From positions 186,001 through 250,000 of the forward strand of contig NZ_JAMTCS010000010.1 in the NCBI RefSeq assembly GCF_024171955.1: a stretch of 64,000 nucleotides of DNA, read 5' to 3'. The notes beneath the pieces were generated by a model. It had not been told where the DNA came from. It saw only the letters and a program-made list of their open reading frames with translations, and ran no database searches. The position numbers were made by a program, and so were the translations under genes. This DNA comes from Promicromonospora thailandica. GTDB taxonomy: Bacteria; Actinomycetota; Actinomycetes; Actinomycetales; Cellulomonadaceae. Shown here piece by piece: positions 57,775 to 64,000 of the stretch. How positions within the stretch are numbered: the first letter of the stretch is position 1; each line of letters opens with the position of its first letter.

Positions 57775-58737
57775 ATGCTCGGCTTTCGGGACCCAGTGGC
57801 GGATGCGATCAGCCTGCTCGAGCCCCGCACGGTGATCGGGCCCAACCTGCGGGCCGTGGGTGAGTGGGCGCTGCGCTTCGACACGTTCCTGCACGTGCGG
57901 ATCGGTGGTCTTGTGCGCGGCACGTGCTGGCTGATCCTCGAGGGGCACGAGCCGGTGCTGCTGCATGCGGGTGACACCTTCATGCTGGGCAACCCGCCGC
58001 CCTACGTGCTGGCCAGCACGCTCGACGCGACCCCGCGCCCTGCGGAGCCGGTGTGGGCGGGAGCCGACGACGGGCTCGTGCGGATCGGCCAGGAGTCCGA
58101 GGACGACCTCTACCTCTGCGTCGGGCACATCGGGTTCGACGAGCAGAACGCGGCGCTCCTGACCGACCTTCTGCCGCCGCTGGTGGTCGTGCGTGCGGCT
58201 GACCCTCGGGGCCTGGAGCTCGGGCAGCTGATCGCGCTCCTGGCGGCCGAGGTCAGGGTGGCCGCCGCGGGTGGCCCGCTGGTGCAGAACCACCTCGCAC
58301 AGGTCCTGCTCGTGCACATGCTGCGTGCGCACGCCGGCCAGACCGACCGCCCCACCGGCTGGCTGGGCGCCCTGAACGACGACGGGATCGGCACCGCCCT
58401 ACGCGCCGTGCACGCGGACGTGGCACACTCCTGGACGCTCAACGAGCTCGCCGAGATGAGCCACATGTCGCGTTCCGCGTTCGCCCAGTCCTTCAAGAAG
58501 CACGTCGGGGTACCACCCCTGGAGTACCTGATCCAGTGGCGCATGAGCCTCGCGCGGGACGCCCTGGCCCGCGACACGATGTCGATCTCGGAGCTCGCAC
58601 GGGCCACGGGCTACCAGTCCGAGAGCGCGTTCAGCACCGCATTCCGCCGCGTGGTCGGCTCATCGCCCAGGCAGTTCCGCAACCTGGCACGGAAACCGGA
58701 GCCGGCGTCGGCAGGCTCTGCGGTGAGCCCGCCCTGA
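57775..58737 (+). CDS. AraC-family regulator with N-terminal cupin
   Basis: A 320-residue regulator. The N-terminal cupin_6-type sensor (about residues 1-195) has EGHEPVLLHAGDTFMLGNPPPYVL; the C-terminal AraC domain has WTLNELAEMSHMSRSAFAQSFKKHVGVPPLEYLIQWRM and SISELARATGYQSESAFSTAFRRVVGSSPRQFR (read in parts). The ATG at 57775 has AGGAGG eight bases upstream; a TTG two codons earlier is too close. It lies between the SDR and the peptide/DsbA genes, whose upstream regions are duplicates, so it is the likely regulator of both. Confidence 0.9.
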   Translation: MLGFRDPVADAISLLEPRTVIGPNLRAVGEWALRFDTFLHVRIGGLVRGTCWLILEGHEPVLLHAGDTFMLGNPPPYVLASTLDATPRPAEPVWAGADDGLVRIGQESEDDLYLCVGHIGFDEQNAALLTDLLPPLVVVRAADPRGLELGQLIALLAAEVRVAAAGGPLVQNHLAQVLLVHMLRAHAGQTDRPTGWLGALNDDGIGTALRAVHADVAHSWTLNELAEMSHMSRSAFAQSFKKHVGVPPLEYLIQWRMSLARDALARDTMSISELARATGYQSESAFSTAFRRVVGSSPRQFRNLARKPEPASAGSAVSPP

Positions 58738-58832
58738 CCGACGCCATCCGCCGGGCATCGGATCGACTTCTACCGGGTCCGGACCGCCGCACATGGCCGC
58801 AGCCCGTTGCGCCGGCCGCCCAAGGAGGGAGG

Positions 58833-58852
58833 CCCCGACCGTGAGGTCGGGG
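58833..58852 (+). terminator. Hairpin after AraC gene
   Basis: CCCCGACC and GGTCGGGG form a perfect 8-bp stem with a GTGA loop, about 95 bp after the AraC stop. Confidence 0.55.
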
Positions 58853-58918
58853 GTGGCGTCCGTGATGCTCGCGAAGTTCGCGATCCCCTGTTTGCGCCGG
58901 ACGCGCGCGGGCCGTCAT

Positions 58919-59050
58919 CTGGACGATACGTAAAGTATCCCGGACTGTTCGCTATGGATATCACCACGCTGGTCCCCCAGTATCGATGGAGCAGGGGAAG
59001 TTCTCAGCACACGGGTACAGCCCGGATGCCCAGCAAGAGAGGTAGTGATG
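58919..59050 (+). repeat. Duplicated upstream region, copy 2 (before peptide gene)
   Basis: Counterpart of 56737-56861. It includes GATACGTAAAGTATC, an inverted repeat that is less perfect in copy 1 (GATGC/GAATC), and TATGGA, a possible -10. It ends at the shared GTGATGTCCGA start. Between 58738 and this point no gene is seen, only the AraC terminator and the palindrome CGCGAAGTTCGCG at 58870. Confidence 0.7.
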
Positions 59051-59206
59051 TCCGAGTTCAACACGCGTGATCTCATCCGTGCGCACGGTCAGCCAGGCGT
59101 TCACGAGGATGCCGCCGACGACGACCCTGTTGTGTCGTCTCGGTTCGAGGTCTTCCCCACGGCCCAGACGTTTGGTGTCTGCAGCCTGGATGGAGTGTGC
59201 TCCTGA
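59048..59206 (+). CDS. 52-residue peptide with Cys-containing C-terminus
   Basis: The ORF starts at the ATG that ends the duplicated regulatory region (same GTGATGTCCGA context as the SDR start) and stops overlapping the DsbA-like start (TGATG). The peptide is acidic in the middle (HEDAADDDPVV), has no signal peptide or membrane span, and ends TFGVCSLDGVCS with two Cys and several Ser/Thr. The layout resembles a leader plus core of a ribosomally made modified or disulfide peptide, but no known maturation enzyme (LanB, LanC, YcaO, radical SAM) is in the window. Alternatively it is only a leader peptide for coupled translation. No family recognised. Confidence 0.5.
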   Translation: MSEFNTRDLIRAHGQPGVHEDAADDDPVVSSRFEVFPTAQTFGVCSLDGVCS

Positions 59207-59898
59207 TGGCGGGCGAGTCGTTCGGCTCGGCCGCCCGCAAGCTGGTCGTGGACGTGTGGAGCGATGTCGTGTGCCCGTTCTGCTACATGGGCGAGACCCT
59301 CCTTGACCAGGCGCTGGAGAAGTTTCCGCACTCCTCGCACGTCACGGTGCGATACCACAGCTTCCTGCTGGCGCCGGAGATGGCCGAGGGCGATGCCCCG
59401 ATCAGCCCGGCCGACCACATCGCGACCAAGCACGGCATGTCGCGGGCGCAGGCACTGAAGGTGCTCGAGGGCGTCACGGAGCGCGCGGCACGGCTCGGCC
59501 TGGAATACCGGCTCGACCGTGCCCAGGGCGTGAGCACGCGCACGGCGCACCAGCTCAGCCACTTCGCCGCTGCGCAGGGCAAGCAGCGCGAGATGATCCG
59601 GCGCCTGTTCCGGGCGTACTTCACCGAGGGCGCCCTCCTGTCCGACCACCAGGTGCTGGCGGACCTCGCCGCAGAGGTGGGCCTGGACCGCGCGTCCGCG
59701 CTCGCCGCCCTGGACAGCGGCGAGTTTGTCGACGCCGTCCAGGCCGACCTACGCCAGGCCCGGGAGTACGGGATCAACGGCGTGCCGTTCTTCGTGTTCG
59801 CCGGCAAGTACGCCGTCTCCGGAGCGCAGCCGGTGGAGCAGTTGTTGCGGGTGCTGGACACGAGCTGGAACGAGACGCAGGCGGTAGCCACGCGGTGA
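59206..59898 (+). CDS. DsbA/FrnE-type thioredoxin-fold oxidoreductase
   Basis: A 230-residue cytoplasmic DsbA-superfamily protein. The thioredoxin strand and redox site are LVVDVWSDVVCPFCYMGE near residue 13 (CPFC); the helical insertion has VSTRTAHQLSHFAAAQGK and the cis-Pro loop is INGVPFFVFAGKYAVSGAQP near residue 192. No signal peptide, so it acts inside the cell, like FrnE or 2-hydroxychromene-carboxylate isomerase-like proteins. It is coupled to the Cys-containing peptide (TGATG); the ATG at 59206 has GGAG ten bases upstream, and an in-frame GTG at 59197 is possible. Confidence 0.9.
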   Translation: MAGESFGSAARKLVVDVWSDVVCPFCYMGETLLDQALEKFPHSSHVTVRYHSFLLAPEMAEGDAPISPADHIATKHGMSRAQALKVLEGVTERAARLGLEYRLDRAQGVSTRTAHQLSHFAAAQGKQREMIRRLFRAYFTEGALLSDHQVLADLAAEVGLDRASALAALDSGEFVDAVQADLRQAREYGINGVPFFVFAGKYAVSGAQPVEQLLRVLDTSWNETQAVATR

Positions 59899-59913
59899 GT
59901 TCGAAGCGGCCGT

Positions 59914-59987
59914 CGCGCGGAGTACGTCGAGGGCATCCGCAGGGCTGCCCTCGACACACTCCGCGCGGGCGGGCTGAGCAGCCCGCC
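59914..59987 (+). terminator. Tandem hairpin terminators
   Basis: CGCGCGGAGT...GTCGAGGGCA (59914-59935) pairs with TGCCCTCGAC...ACTCCGCGCG (59946-59967) apart from a two-base mismatch; GGCGGGCT (59968-59975) pairs with AGCCCGCC (59980-59987). Placed between the convergent DsbA-like and MoaF/NTF2 genes. Confidence 0.65.
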
Positions 59988-60032
59988 GCCTCGCAGACAG
60001 GGTCCGCAGAGGCGCGGTGTTGCTGATTCTGG

Positions 60033-60797
60033 TCATTCGCCGCTGTGCTCCGCGCGGGGCGGCGGGCTCTGCCTCGAGGTGACGTCGTGGCGCGGGCCCC
60101 TGGCCGTCGACCCGGTCGCGGCGAGGTCCTGCACGACGTCCCAGTGCTCGACGATGCGACCGCTCTCCAGACGGAAGATGTCGACGATCACCACCGGGTC
60201 GGACGCCCAGCCGTAGACGATGCTGTGGGTGAAGACAAGATCATCCTGGGCCGCGATGCGCTGTAGATCCCAGGAGGATCCGCGCAGGCCGAGCGCAGCG
60301 GGGCGGAGCATCCCGAGGCCATCGGGCGCCTGAGCGCCGCGGTCTGCATGGAGCTGGGCCCCAGAGCGGTCCACGGCGACACGGTCTCTCTCGGCGAAGA
60401 GCTCTCGCATCGCGGTGAGCACGATCTCGGTGTTGCGCTCTGACTGGTCACTCCCGATCGCCCTGTGGTCGGTGCCGGCGAGGTCGGTCACCTCGGTGAT
60501 GGTCCCGGTGAAGTTGTACAGGGTGCCGTCAACGGTCACGTTGGCGTACACCGTCGCGTTCAGGAGATCCACCACGTGGGTCACCGTCGTGCCGCACGCC
60601 TCGGTCCACGAGTTCAGGTAGACGCCGTCGCGGATCTCCTTCAGATCGAGCGTCACGGTCTCGGCATGGCCGTTCGGCGTCAGCCCGCCGCCTTCCTCCA
60701 CGACGAAGCTGCCGTGCGACGATGACCTGAAGCTGAACCGTACCCTCAGCCATCCCATGTCGAACCTGTAGGTCCTGCCGACCATCGGCACGGTCAT
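60033..60797 (-). CDS. MoaF-like / NTF2-like two-domain protein
   Basis: A 254-residue protein. The first about 120 residues are a MoaF-like calycin barrel (GRTYRFDMGWLRVRFSF, DGVYLNSWTEACGTTVTHVVDLLNATVYANV, read in parts); the second half is an NTF2/SnoaL fold ending DPVVIVDIFRLESGRIVEHWDVVQ. Such fusions occur in actinobacteria, role unknown. The segment DRSGAQLHADRGAQAPDGL is poorly conserved and GC content is lower than in neighbours, so some decay is possible. The ATG at 60797 is chosen from domain borders; the longer frame to 61007 is not family-like. Confidence 0.68.
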   Translation of the reverse strand: MTVPMVGRTYRFDMGWLRVRFSFRSSSHGSFVVEEGGGLTPNGHAETVTLDLKEIRDGVYLNSWTEACGTTVTHVVDLLNATVYANVTVDGTLYNFTGTITEVTDLAGTDHRAIGSDQSERNTEIVLTAMRELFAERDRVAVDRSGAQLHADRGAQAPDGLGMLRPAALGLRGSSWDLQRIAAQDDLVFTHSIVYGWASDPVVIVDIFRLESGRIVEHWDVVQDLAATGSTARGPRHDVTSRQSPPPRAEHSGE

Positions 60798-61161
60798 GGC
60801 GGTCCATCCTCTCGATGCCAGCAGCTCCGGAACTGAGGTGATGCACGCTGCAGAGCGGACGCCCGCGCTGCCCGGTGCAGATCGGCTCCGCGCTGAGCCG
60901 GACGACGTCGGCCCAGAGGCTCTCGAGCCGACGGTTCGGCCAGCGGCCTGGACCGGTACGCGGTAGTGCCGCGGGCGCTCGTTCAGCTCGCCGACACCGC
61001 CGGCCATGACCAGAGTACGAATTACCAGATGTTGATGTATGAGTCGGTAGAACCGTGAACCGCGGTGGAGATGATGCTGGAGACGAGCATCCGGCCACGA
61101 GCCCGGTTCGGCTGCTGCACGCCCAGCCGCCGATCACACGGAAGATCATGCCTCGCACGCC

Positions 61162-61293
61162 CTACTCCTCCCCTGCGGCTTGCCGGCGTGTGAGCAGGAG
61201 TGTGGCGACGAGCGAGCCGATCAGGTCCAGCCGGGACCAGTGCGCTTCACCGGCCGGAGCGGAGATCCCGATGATGTTCACCAAGAGCCCCAC
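61162..61293 (-). pseudogene. 43-residue hydrophobic ORF, likely remnant of a membrane protein
   Basis: From a GTG at 61293 preceded by GGAGAG, the frame encodes MGLLVNIIGISAPAGEAHWS and a second span LIGSLVATLLLTRR. The hydrophobic pattern continues upstream of the GTG in frame, so it is probably the C-terminal part of a larger membrane protein that lost its start. Confidence 0.35.
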
Positions 61294-61392
61294 CGCGACT
61301 CTCCAGGTCTGACCAACCAGCCGTACATGAGGTATTGCACCATGGACCGTCTCCTATTCGGCCGATAAGCCGCCCAGGACGGTGTCGGAGCC

Positions 61393-61435
61393 ACTAGCAC
61401 GGCGTGATAGCCGGACACTAGCACGCCGTGTTAGT
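61393..61435. promoter_or_regulatory. Two tandem TetR-type operators
   Basis: ACTAGCACGGCGTGATAG (61393) and ACTAGCACGCCGTGTTAGT (61417) are both near-perfect palindromes around TAGCACGNCGTGNTA, 24 bp apart, upstream of a truncated TetR gene. Confidence 0.65.
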
Positions 61436-61472
61436 CGGCTGAGGCCGGTGCATCCAACAGACTGGAGCGGCG

Positions 61473-61600
61473 TTGACCAGTTCTCGGGAGAGGGCGCTGA
61501 AGGCGGCCGTCGGCATGATCGCAGAAGACATGGCGGCGACCCTCAGCGTCCGGGCGGTAGCCGCGCGCGCTCGTGTGAGCACAGGATTGGTCGCCGATGC
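61473..61600 (+). pseudogene. Truncated TetR-family regulator (N-terminal fragment)
   Basis: From a TTG at 61473 the frame encodes a TetR head, RERALKAAVGMIAEDMAA followed by SVRAVAARARVSTGLV, and then loses all similarity where the recognition helix should continue. The remaining frame to 61955 is unrelated. Only the first about 42 residues are recognisable. Confidence 0.6.
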
Positions 61601-61684
61601 ACGTGCCGGTCCAGTTGAGCGGATCTACCAGTGCACAGAGGTTCTCGGAGAGTGCGTCAACCAGACCGGGCAGACCACTGGACG

Positions 61685-61927
61685 TTACCAACCCTGTGAC
61701 GAGGGCATCCGCAGGACAGGCCCTAGCACCCGCGCTGGACCCGGACGAGTGCGGGAGAACCGGAGGAGGTGCCGGACAGCGCAGTCGTCCCACCCGCTAT
61801 CCGCGCTGACCTCGATGACGAGCGGCTCCACCAGCGTCAGGTCGAGATCATCGTGCGCGGTGCTGAACCGTCCGAGCGCTGACGCAGGCGGCCGGGTCGG
61901 CCCGGGACGCCCCCACCGGCCCTGCAC
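61685..61927 (-). pseudogene. Fragment of an ATP-dependent DNA ligase C-terminus
   Basis: The minus-strand frame contains DLTLVEPLVIEVSADSGWDD, then VRHLLRFSRTRPGPA, resembling the ending of ATP-dependent DNA ligases (VEPxLVVEVSAD...RHPLRFxRxRPD). No adenylation domain is present, so this is a remnant. It ends near the point where the TetR fragment breaks off. Confidence 0.5.
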
Positions 61928-62048
61928 ACGACGTCGACCGCCGTGCGCCGCTTGAGCTTCATCCTGATCTGCACCAACTTGTAGCGCGACCGCCGACAGA
62001 CCTGATGTGCATCGGCTCGAGCGGTTGCTGGGACCCGGGTGGAGAGCG

Positions 62049-62351
62049 CTACTGGACGTGCCGTAGCACCGTCGTCAGCTGCCAGTCGACGGTGCTGTGA
62101 TCGATCGTCGAGTGGACGGGAGAGTTCCCCATCTCTCTCATGATCCCCGAGGCGCCCCGCTCGGCATGGGGGCGGCTGTCGTAGGCGACGATGTCGACGA
62201 CGGTGCCGTCGTCGCGTTGCACGATCCGCCGCCACAGGAAACCTGGCTGCCGCCTCAGGTAGTCGTCTATGTCGGCGTTGGCCGCCACGAAGTCAGCGGC
62301 GGTCAGACCCGGTGCCGGTCGAAGAGTGGTGATCTCGAGTGCTTCCGTCAT
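62049..62351 (-). CDS. Antibiotic biosynthesis monooxygenase-like (dimeric barrel) protein
   Basis: A 100-residue protein with the ferredoxin-like barrel pattern: LEITTLRPAPGLTAADFVAANADIDDYLRRQPGFLWRRIVQRDDGTVVDIVAYDS (residues 5-60, read in parts), as in ABM/YdhR-type proteins, where PGF and a trailing W are typical. Such proteins are small cofactor-free oxygenases or binding proteins. The ATG has GAAGGG upstream. It follows the XRE gene on the same strand by 82 bp and may be co-transcribed. Confidence 0.75.
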   Translation of the reverse strand: MTEALEITTLRPAPGLTAADFVAANADIDDYLRRQPGFLWRRIVQRDDGTVVDIVAYDSRPHAERGASGIMREMGNSPVHSTIDHSTVDWQLTTVLRHVQ

Positions 62352-62433
62352 GTCGCCCTTCCAGTGGTGCCGTCTCGGCGGACGGCAGCTCCAGCGTGGG
62401 CCGAGGCGCGAGGCCGAGGAAGGCCGTGCGAGC

Positions 62434-63291
62434 CTAGGTGTGCGGCACCCTGGCAGGTTCGGCGCCGGGATTTGCGGTCATGGAGGCGAGGTACGCGACG
62501 GCCTCCTCACTACGGCTTCGGCGAGCAGGCGTGCCGACCAGCAGCTGCTGGCCCGGGGCGTCGTGCGCGTCGAACGTCTGGTAGGTCAGCTCGATCCGGC
62601 CCACGTCGGGATGCACGAACACCTTGTACGCGCGCTTGAGGCCACCGACTCTGTGGTCGTCCCACAGCGTCCGGAACTCGGCGGAGCGTGCCCCGAGCTC
62701 GTCGACGACAGCGGCGATGTCCTGGTCGCCTGGATAAAGACCCGCGTTGAGCCGCAGCGCGTGCACCGTCGCCGAGGTCACCACAGGCCACTCGGCGAAG
62801 ACGGTCCTCGCGGCCGGGTGTGTGAACAGGACGCGTGGCATGTTCCGCTCGGGAGCGAACGGTGAGAGCAGCATGTCCGCGACCGCGTTGGTCGCGAGCA
62901 CGTCGAACGCCGGACCGAGCACGTACGCCGCCGCGTGTGGAAACGCGTGCAGCAGGTCGAGCAGGTCCGGATGCACGAGGCCGTCCGCCATCGCGCGCGC
63001 AGCGCCGGGGCCAAGGCCGGCCAGGCGATGGAGATGACCTTGAGCGTCCGGGCCGAGGCGCAGCGCCCGGCCGATCGCGTCGATCACCTGCGGTGAGGGG
63101 TTGCGCTCACGCCCTTGCTCGAGCCGGGTGTAGTAGTCGGCGCTCACCCCGGCGAGCACCGCGACCTCCTCACGTCGCAGTCCTGTGACCCGACGCCCGG
63201 GGCCCCCATGAGGAAGCCCGACGTCCTCCGGACTCAGACGTGCCCGATGCGCGCGCAGGAACGCGGCGAGCTCGTTGTCAGGGGTGGGCAT
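62434..63291 (-). CDS. XRE-family regulator with MmyB-type ligand domain
   Basis: A 285-residue regulator. The helix-turn-helix is GLRREEVAVLAGVSADYYTRLEQGRERNPSPQVIDAIGRAL (about residues 34-75, read in parts), and the C-terminal MmyB-like PAS domain has AYVLGPAFDVLATNAVADML and VGRIELTYQTFDAHDAPGQQLLVGTP. These regulators typically control a divergent short-chain dehydrogenase, as here. The ATG at 63291 begins the family-typical NELAAFLRAHRARLSPEDVG. Confidence 0.92.
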   Translation of the reverse strand: MPTPDNELAAFLRAHRARLSPEDVGLPHGGPGRRVTGLRREEVAVLAGVSADYYTRLEQGRERNPSPQVIDAIGRALRLGPDAQGHLHRLAGLGPGAARAMADGLVHPDLLDLLHAFPHAAAYVLGPAFDVLATNAVADMLLSPFAPERNMPRVLFTHPAARTVFAEWPVVTSATVHALRLNAGLYPGDQDIAAVVDELGARSAEFRTLWDDHRVGGLKRAYKVFVHPDVGRIELTYQTFDAHDAPGQQLLVGTPARRSRSEEAVAYLASMTANPGAEPARVPHT

Positions 63292-63322
63292 GACCACGAG
63301 GTTACCTGGGCGCGCGAGGCTC

Positions 63323-63335
63323 GGTGTGGCACACC
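63323..63335. promoter_or_regulatory. Candidate XRE operator
   Basis: GGTGTGGCACACC is symmetric (GGTGT, three bases, ACACC) and lies in the 94-bp gap between the XRE and SDR start codons. Confidence 0.4.
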
Positions 63336-63385
63336 CTGGATGGCACGGCCTTCCTCGCCGGCCCGCCGACCGCTGAGGTAGCACC

Positions 63386-64000
63386 ATGAACAGCACCACC
63401 GGCACCAAGACTGTCCTGATCACCGGAGCCAGCAGCGGCATCGGCGAGGCCACCGCTCGGCGAATGGCCGCACTCGGCCACAACCTCGTCATCGGTGCCC
63501 GGCGCACCGATCGGCTCGCGGCGTTGGCTGTCGACCTTCGCGCGGAAGGAGCAGCCGTGACACCGGTCGAGCTCGACGTGACCCGACGTGAGTCGGTCCG
63601 AGCCTTCGCCGAAACCGCCTACACCGAGCACGGCCGCATCGACGTCCTGATCAACAACGCCGGCGTCATGCCCCTCTCCCCTCTCGCCGACCTCCGTGTC
63701 GCGGACTGGGAGCAGATGATCGACGTCAACCTGCGCGGGGTGCTCTACGGCATCGCGGCCGTGCTGCCCCAGTTGCGGGAGCAGGGCGGCGGGCACATCG
63801 TCAACGTGTCCTCGGTGTCGGGCCACCGCGTCGATCCGACGTCCGCGGTCTACAGCGCCACGAAGTTCGCCGTCGCCGCACTCTCCGAGGGGCTGCGGCA
63901 GGAAAGCGAGAACATCCGCGTCACCGTCGTCAGCCCGGGCTTCACGCGCACCGAGCTGACCGCACGCGGGGGCGCCGCAGAGGCGCGAGAGGCGGCACGG
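63386..64000 (+). CDS. SDR-family oxidoreductase, 3' end outside window
   Basis: About 205 residues of a classical short-chain dehydrogenase are visible before the window ends. The cofactor motif is [18 protein letters not shown] at residues 10-27, then [11 protein letters not shown], the catalytic Ser in [10 protein letters not shown], Tyr/Lys in [15 protein letters not shown] and SPGFTRTEL. FabG/YdfG-like; substrate unknown. GAGG lies seven bases before the ATG. Divergent from the XRE regulator, which probably controls it. Confidence 0.93.
   Translation, partial: MNSTTGTKTVLITGASSGIGEATARRMAALGHNLVIGARRTDRLAALAVDLRAEGAAVTPVELDVTRRESVRAFAETAYTEHGRIDVLINNAGVMPLSPLADLRVADWEQMIDVNLRGVLYGIAAVLPQLREQGGGHIVNVSSVSGHRVDPTSAVYSATKFAVAALSEGLRQESENIRVTVVSPGFTRTELTARGGAAEAREAAR

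Larger units (their letters stand above)
60798..62048. other. Decayed region with gene fragments
   Basis: About 1.25 kb without a convincing intact gene and with lower G+C than the rest. It contains a short membrane-peptide ORF, two intact TetR-type operators, a truncated TetR gene and a piece of an ATP-dependent DNA ligase on the other strand, described separately. It looks like the scar of deletions or gene exchange. Confidence 0.6.

Noticed and set aside
61055-61312. 85-aa plus-strand open frame in the decayed region
   Set aside because: No ribosome binding site, no domain, and the opposite strand shows a hydrophobic protein-like pattern.

Overview
The window is high-GC DNA (about 72-74 % G+C, nearly every third codon base G or C) with dense, often ATGA/GTGA-overlapping operons, GTG starts, IdeR/DtxR-type and RecA-NDp-type promoter elements, F420-type and GlxR-era actinobacterial gene families and LAxTG-anchored surface protein. 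This is an actinobacterium, most likely a Micrococcales saprophyte of the Promicromonosporaceae/Cellulomonadaceae type (an inference from style and gene content). No tRNA, rRNA, prophage, insertion sequence or CRISPR array was seen.

Layout. 1-7.5 kb: parts of a conserved MoxR-AAA / DUF5682 / DUF4132 module (the E. coli yehL-yehM-yehI gene set), split by an ArsR/SRPBCC/RibD-like three-gene cassette; the MoxR gene and the DUF4132 gene each carry the same RecA-NDp (PafBC-type DNA-damage) promoter pattern. 7.5-13 kb: a second, archaeal-type aspartyl-tRNA synthetase behind what looks like a translational T-box leader, a small YGQGG-repeat protein, an alpha/beta hydrolase, an iron-regulated heme oxygenase and an orphan fumarate-reductase-type flavoprotein. 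13-21.4 kb: glutamate dehydrogenase, then a LacI regulator, a GH31 glycosidase and a sugar ABC transporter with a perfect LacI operator. 21.4-25.5 kb: VOC protein, uracil-DNA glycosylase, CPBP protease with a two-component system. 25.5-31.4 kb: polyol (mannitol-type) dehydrogenase, ABC transporter and DeoR regulator. 31.5-40.2 kb: several regulator-plus-target pairs (XRE/MFS/kinase, ArsR/flavin reductase/LLM oxidoreductase, TetR/micro-proteins/MFS/Dabb) and a GNAT. 40.2-44.6 kb: treZ and treY. 44.6-49 kb: deazaflavin-dependent oxidoreductase, hydrolase, two NTF2-like proteins, LuxR regulator. 49-54.5 kb: a DUF11-repeat surface protein, a VanY-type carboxypeptidase with a proline-rich tail, and a histidine phosphatase whose 3' end looks rearranged. 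54.5-60 kb: hydrolase/TetR pair, SpoIIM-like membrane protein, then an SDR - AraC - small Cys-containing peptide - DsbA/FrnE-like locus in which the SDR and the peptide gene share a duplicated upstream region. 60-64 kb: MoaF/NTF2 fusion, a decayed stretch with gene fragments and two intact TetR-type operators, a monooxygenase-like protein, an XRE regulator and a divergent SDR cut by the window edge.

The most interesting signals are the shared DNA-damage-type promoters on the MoxR/DUF4132 module, the T-box candidate, the AraC-centred locus with a duplicated promoter and a possible modified or disulfide-bonded peptide, the TetR unit with two paired operators and two micro-proteins, and a set of unusually long, perfect intergenic hairpins acting as (bidirectional) terminators.
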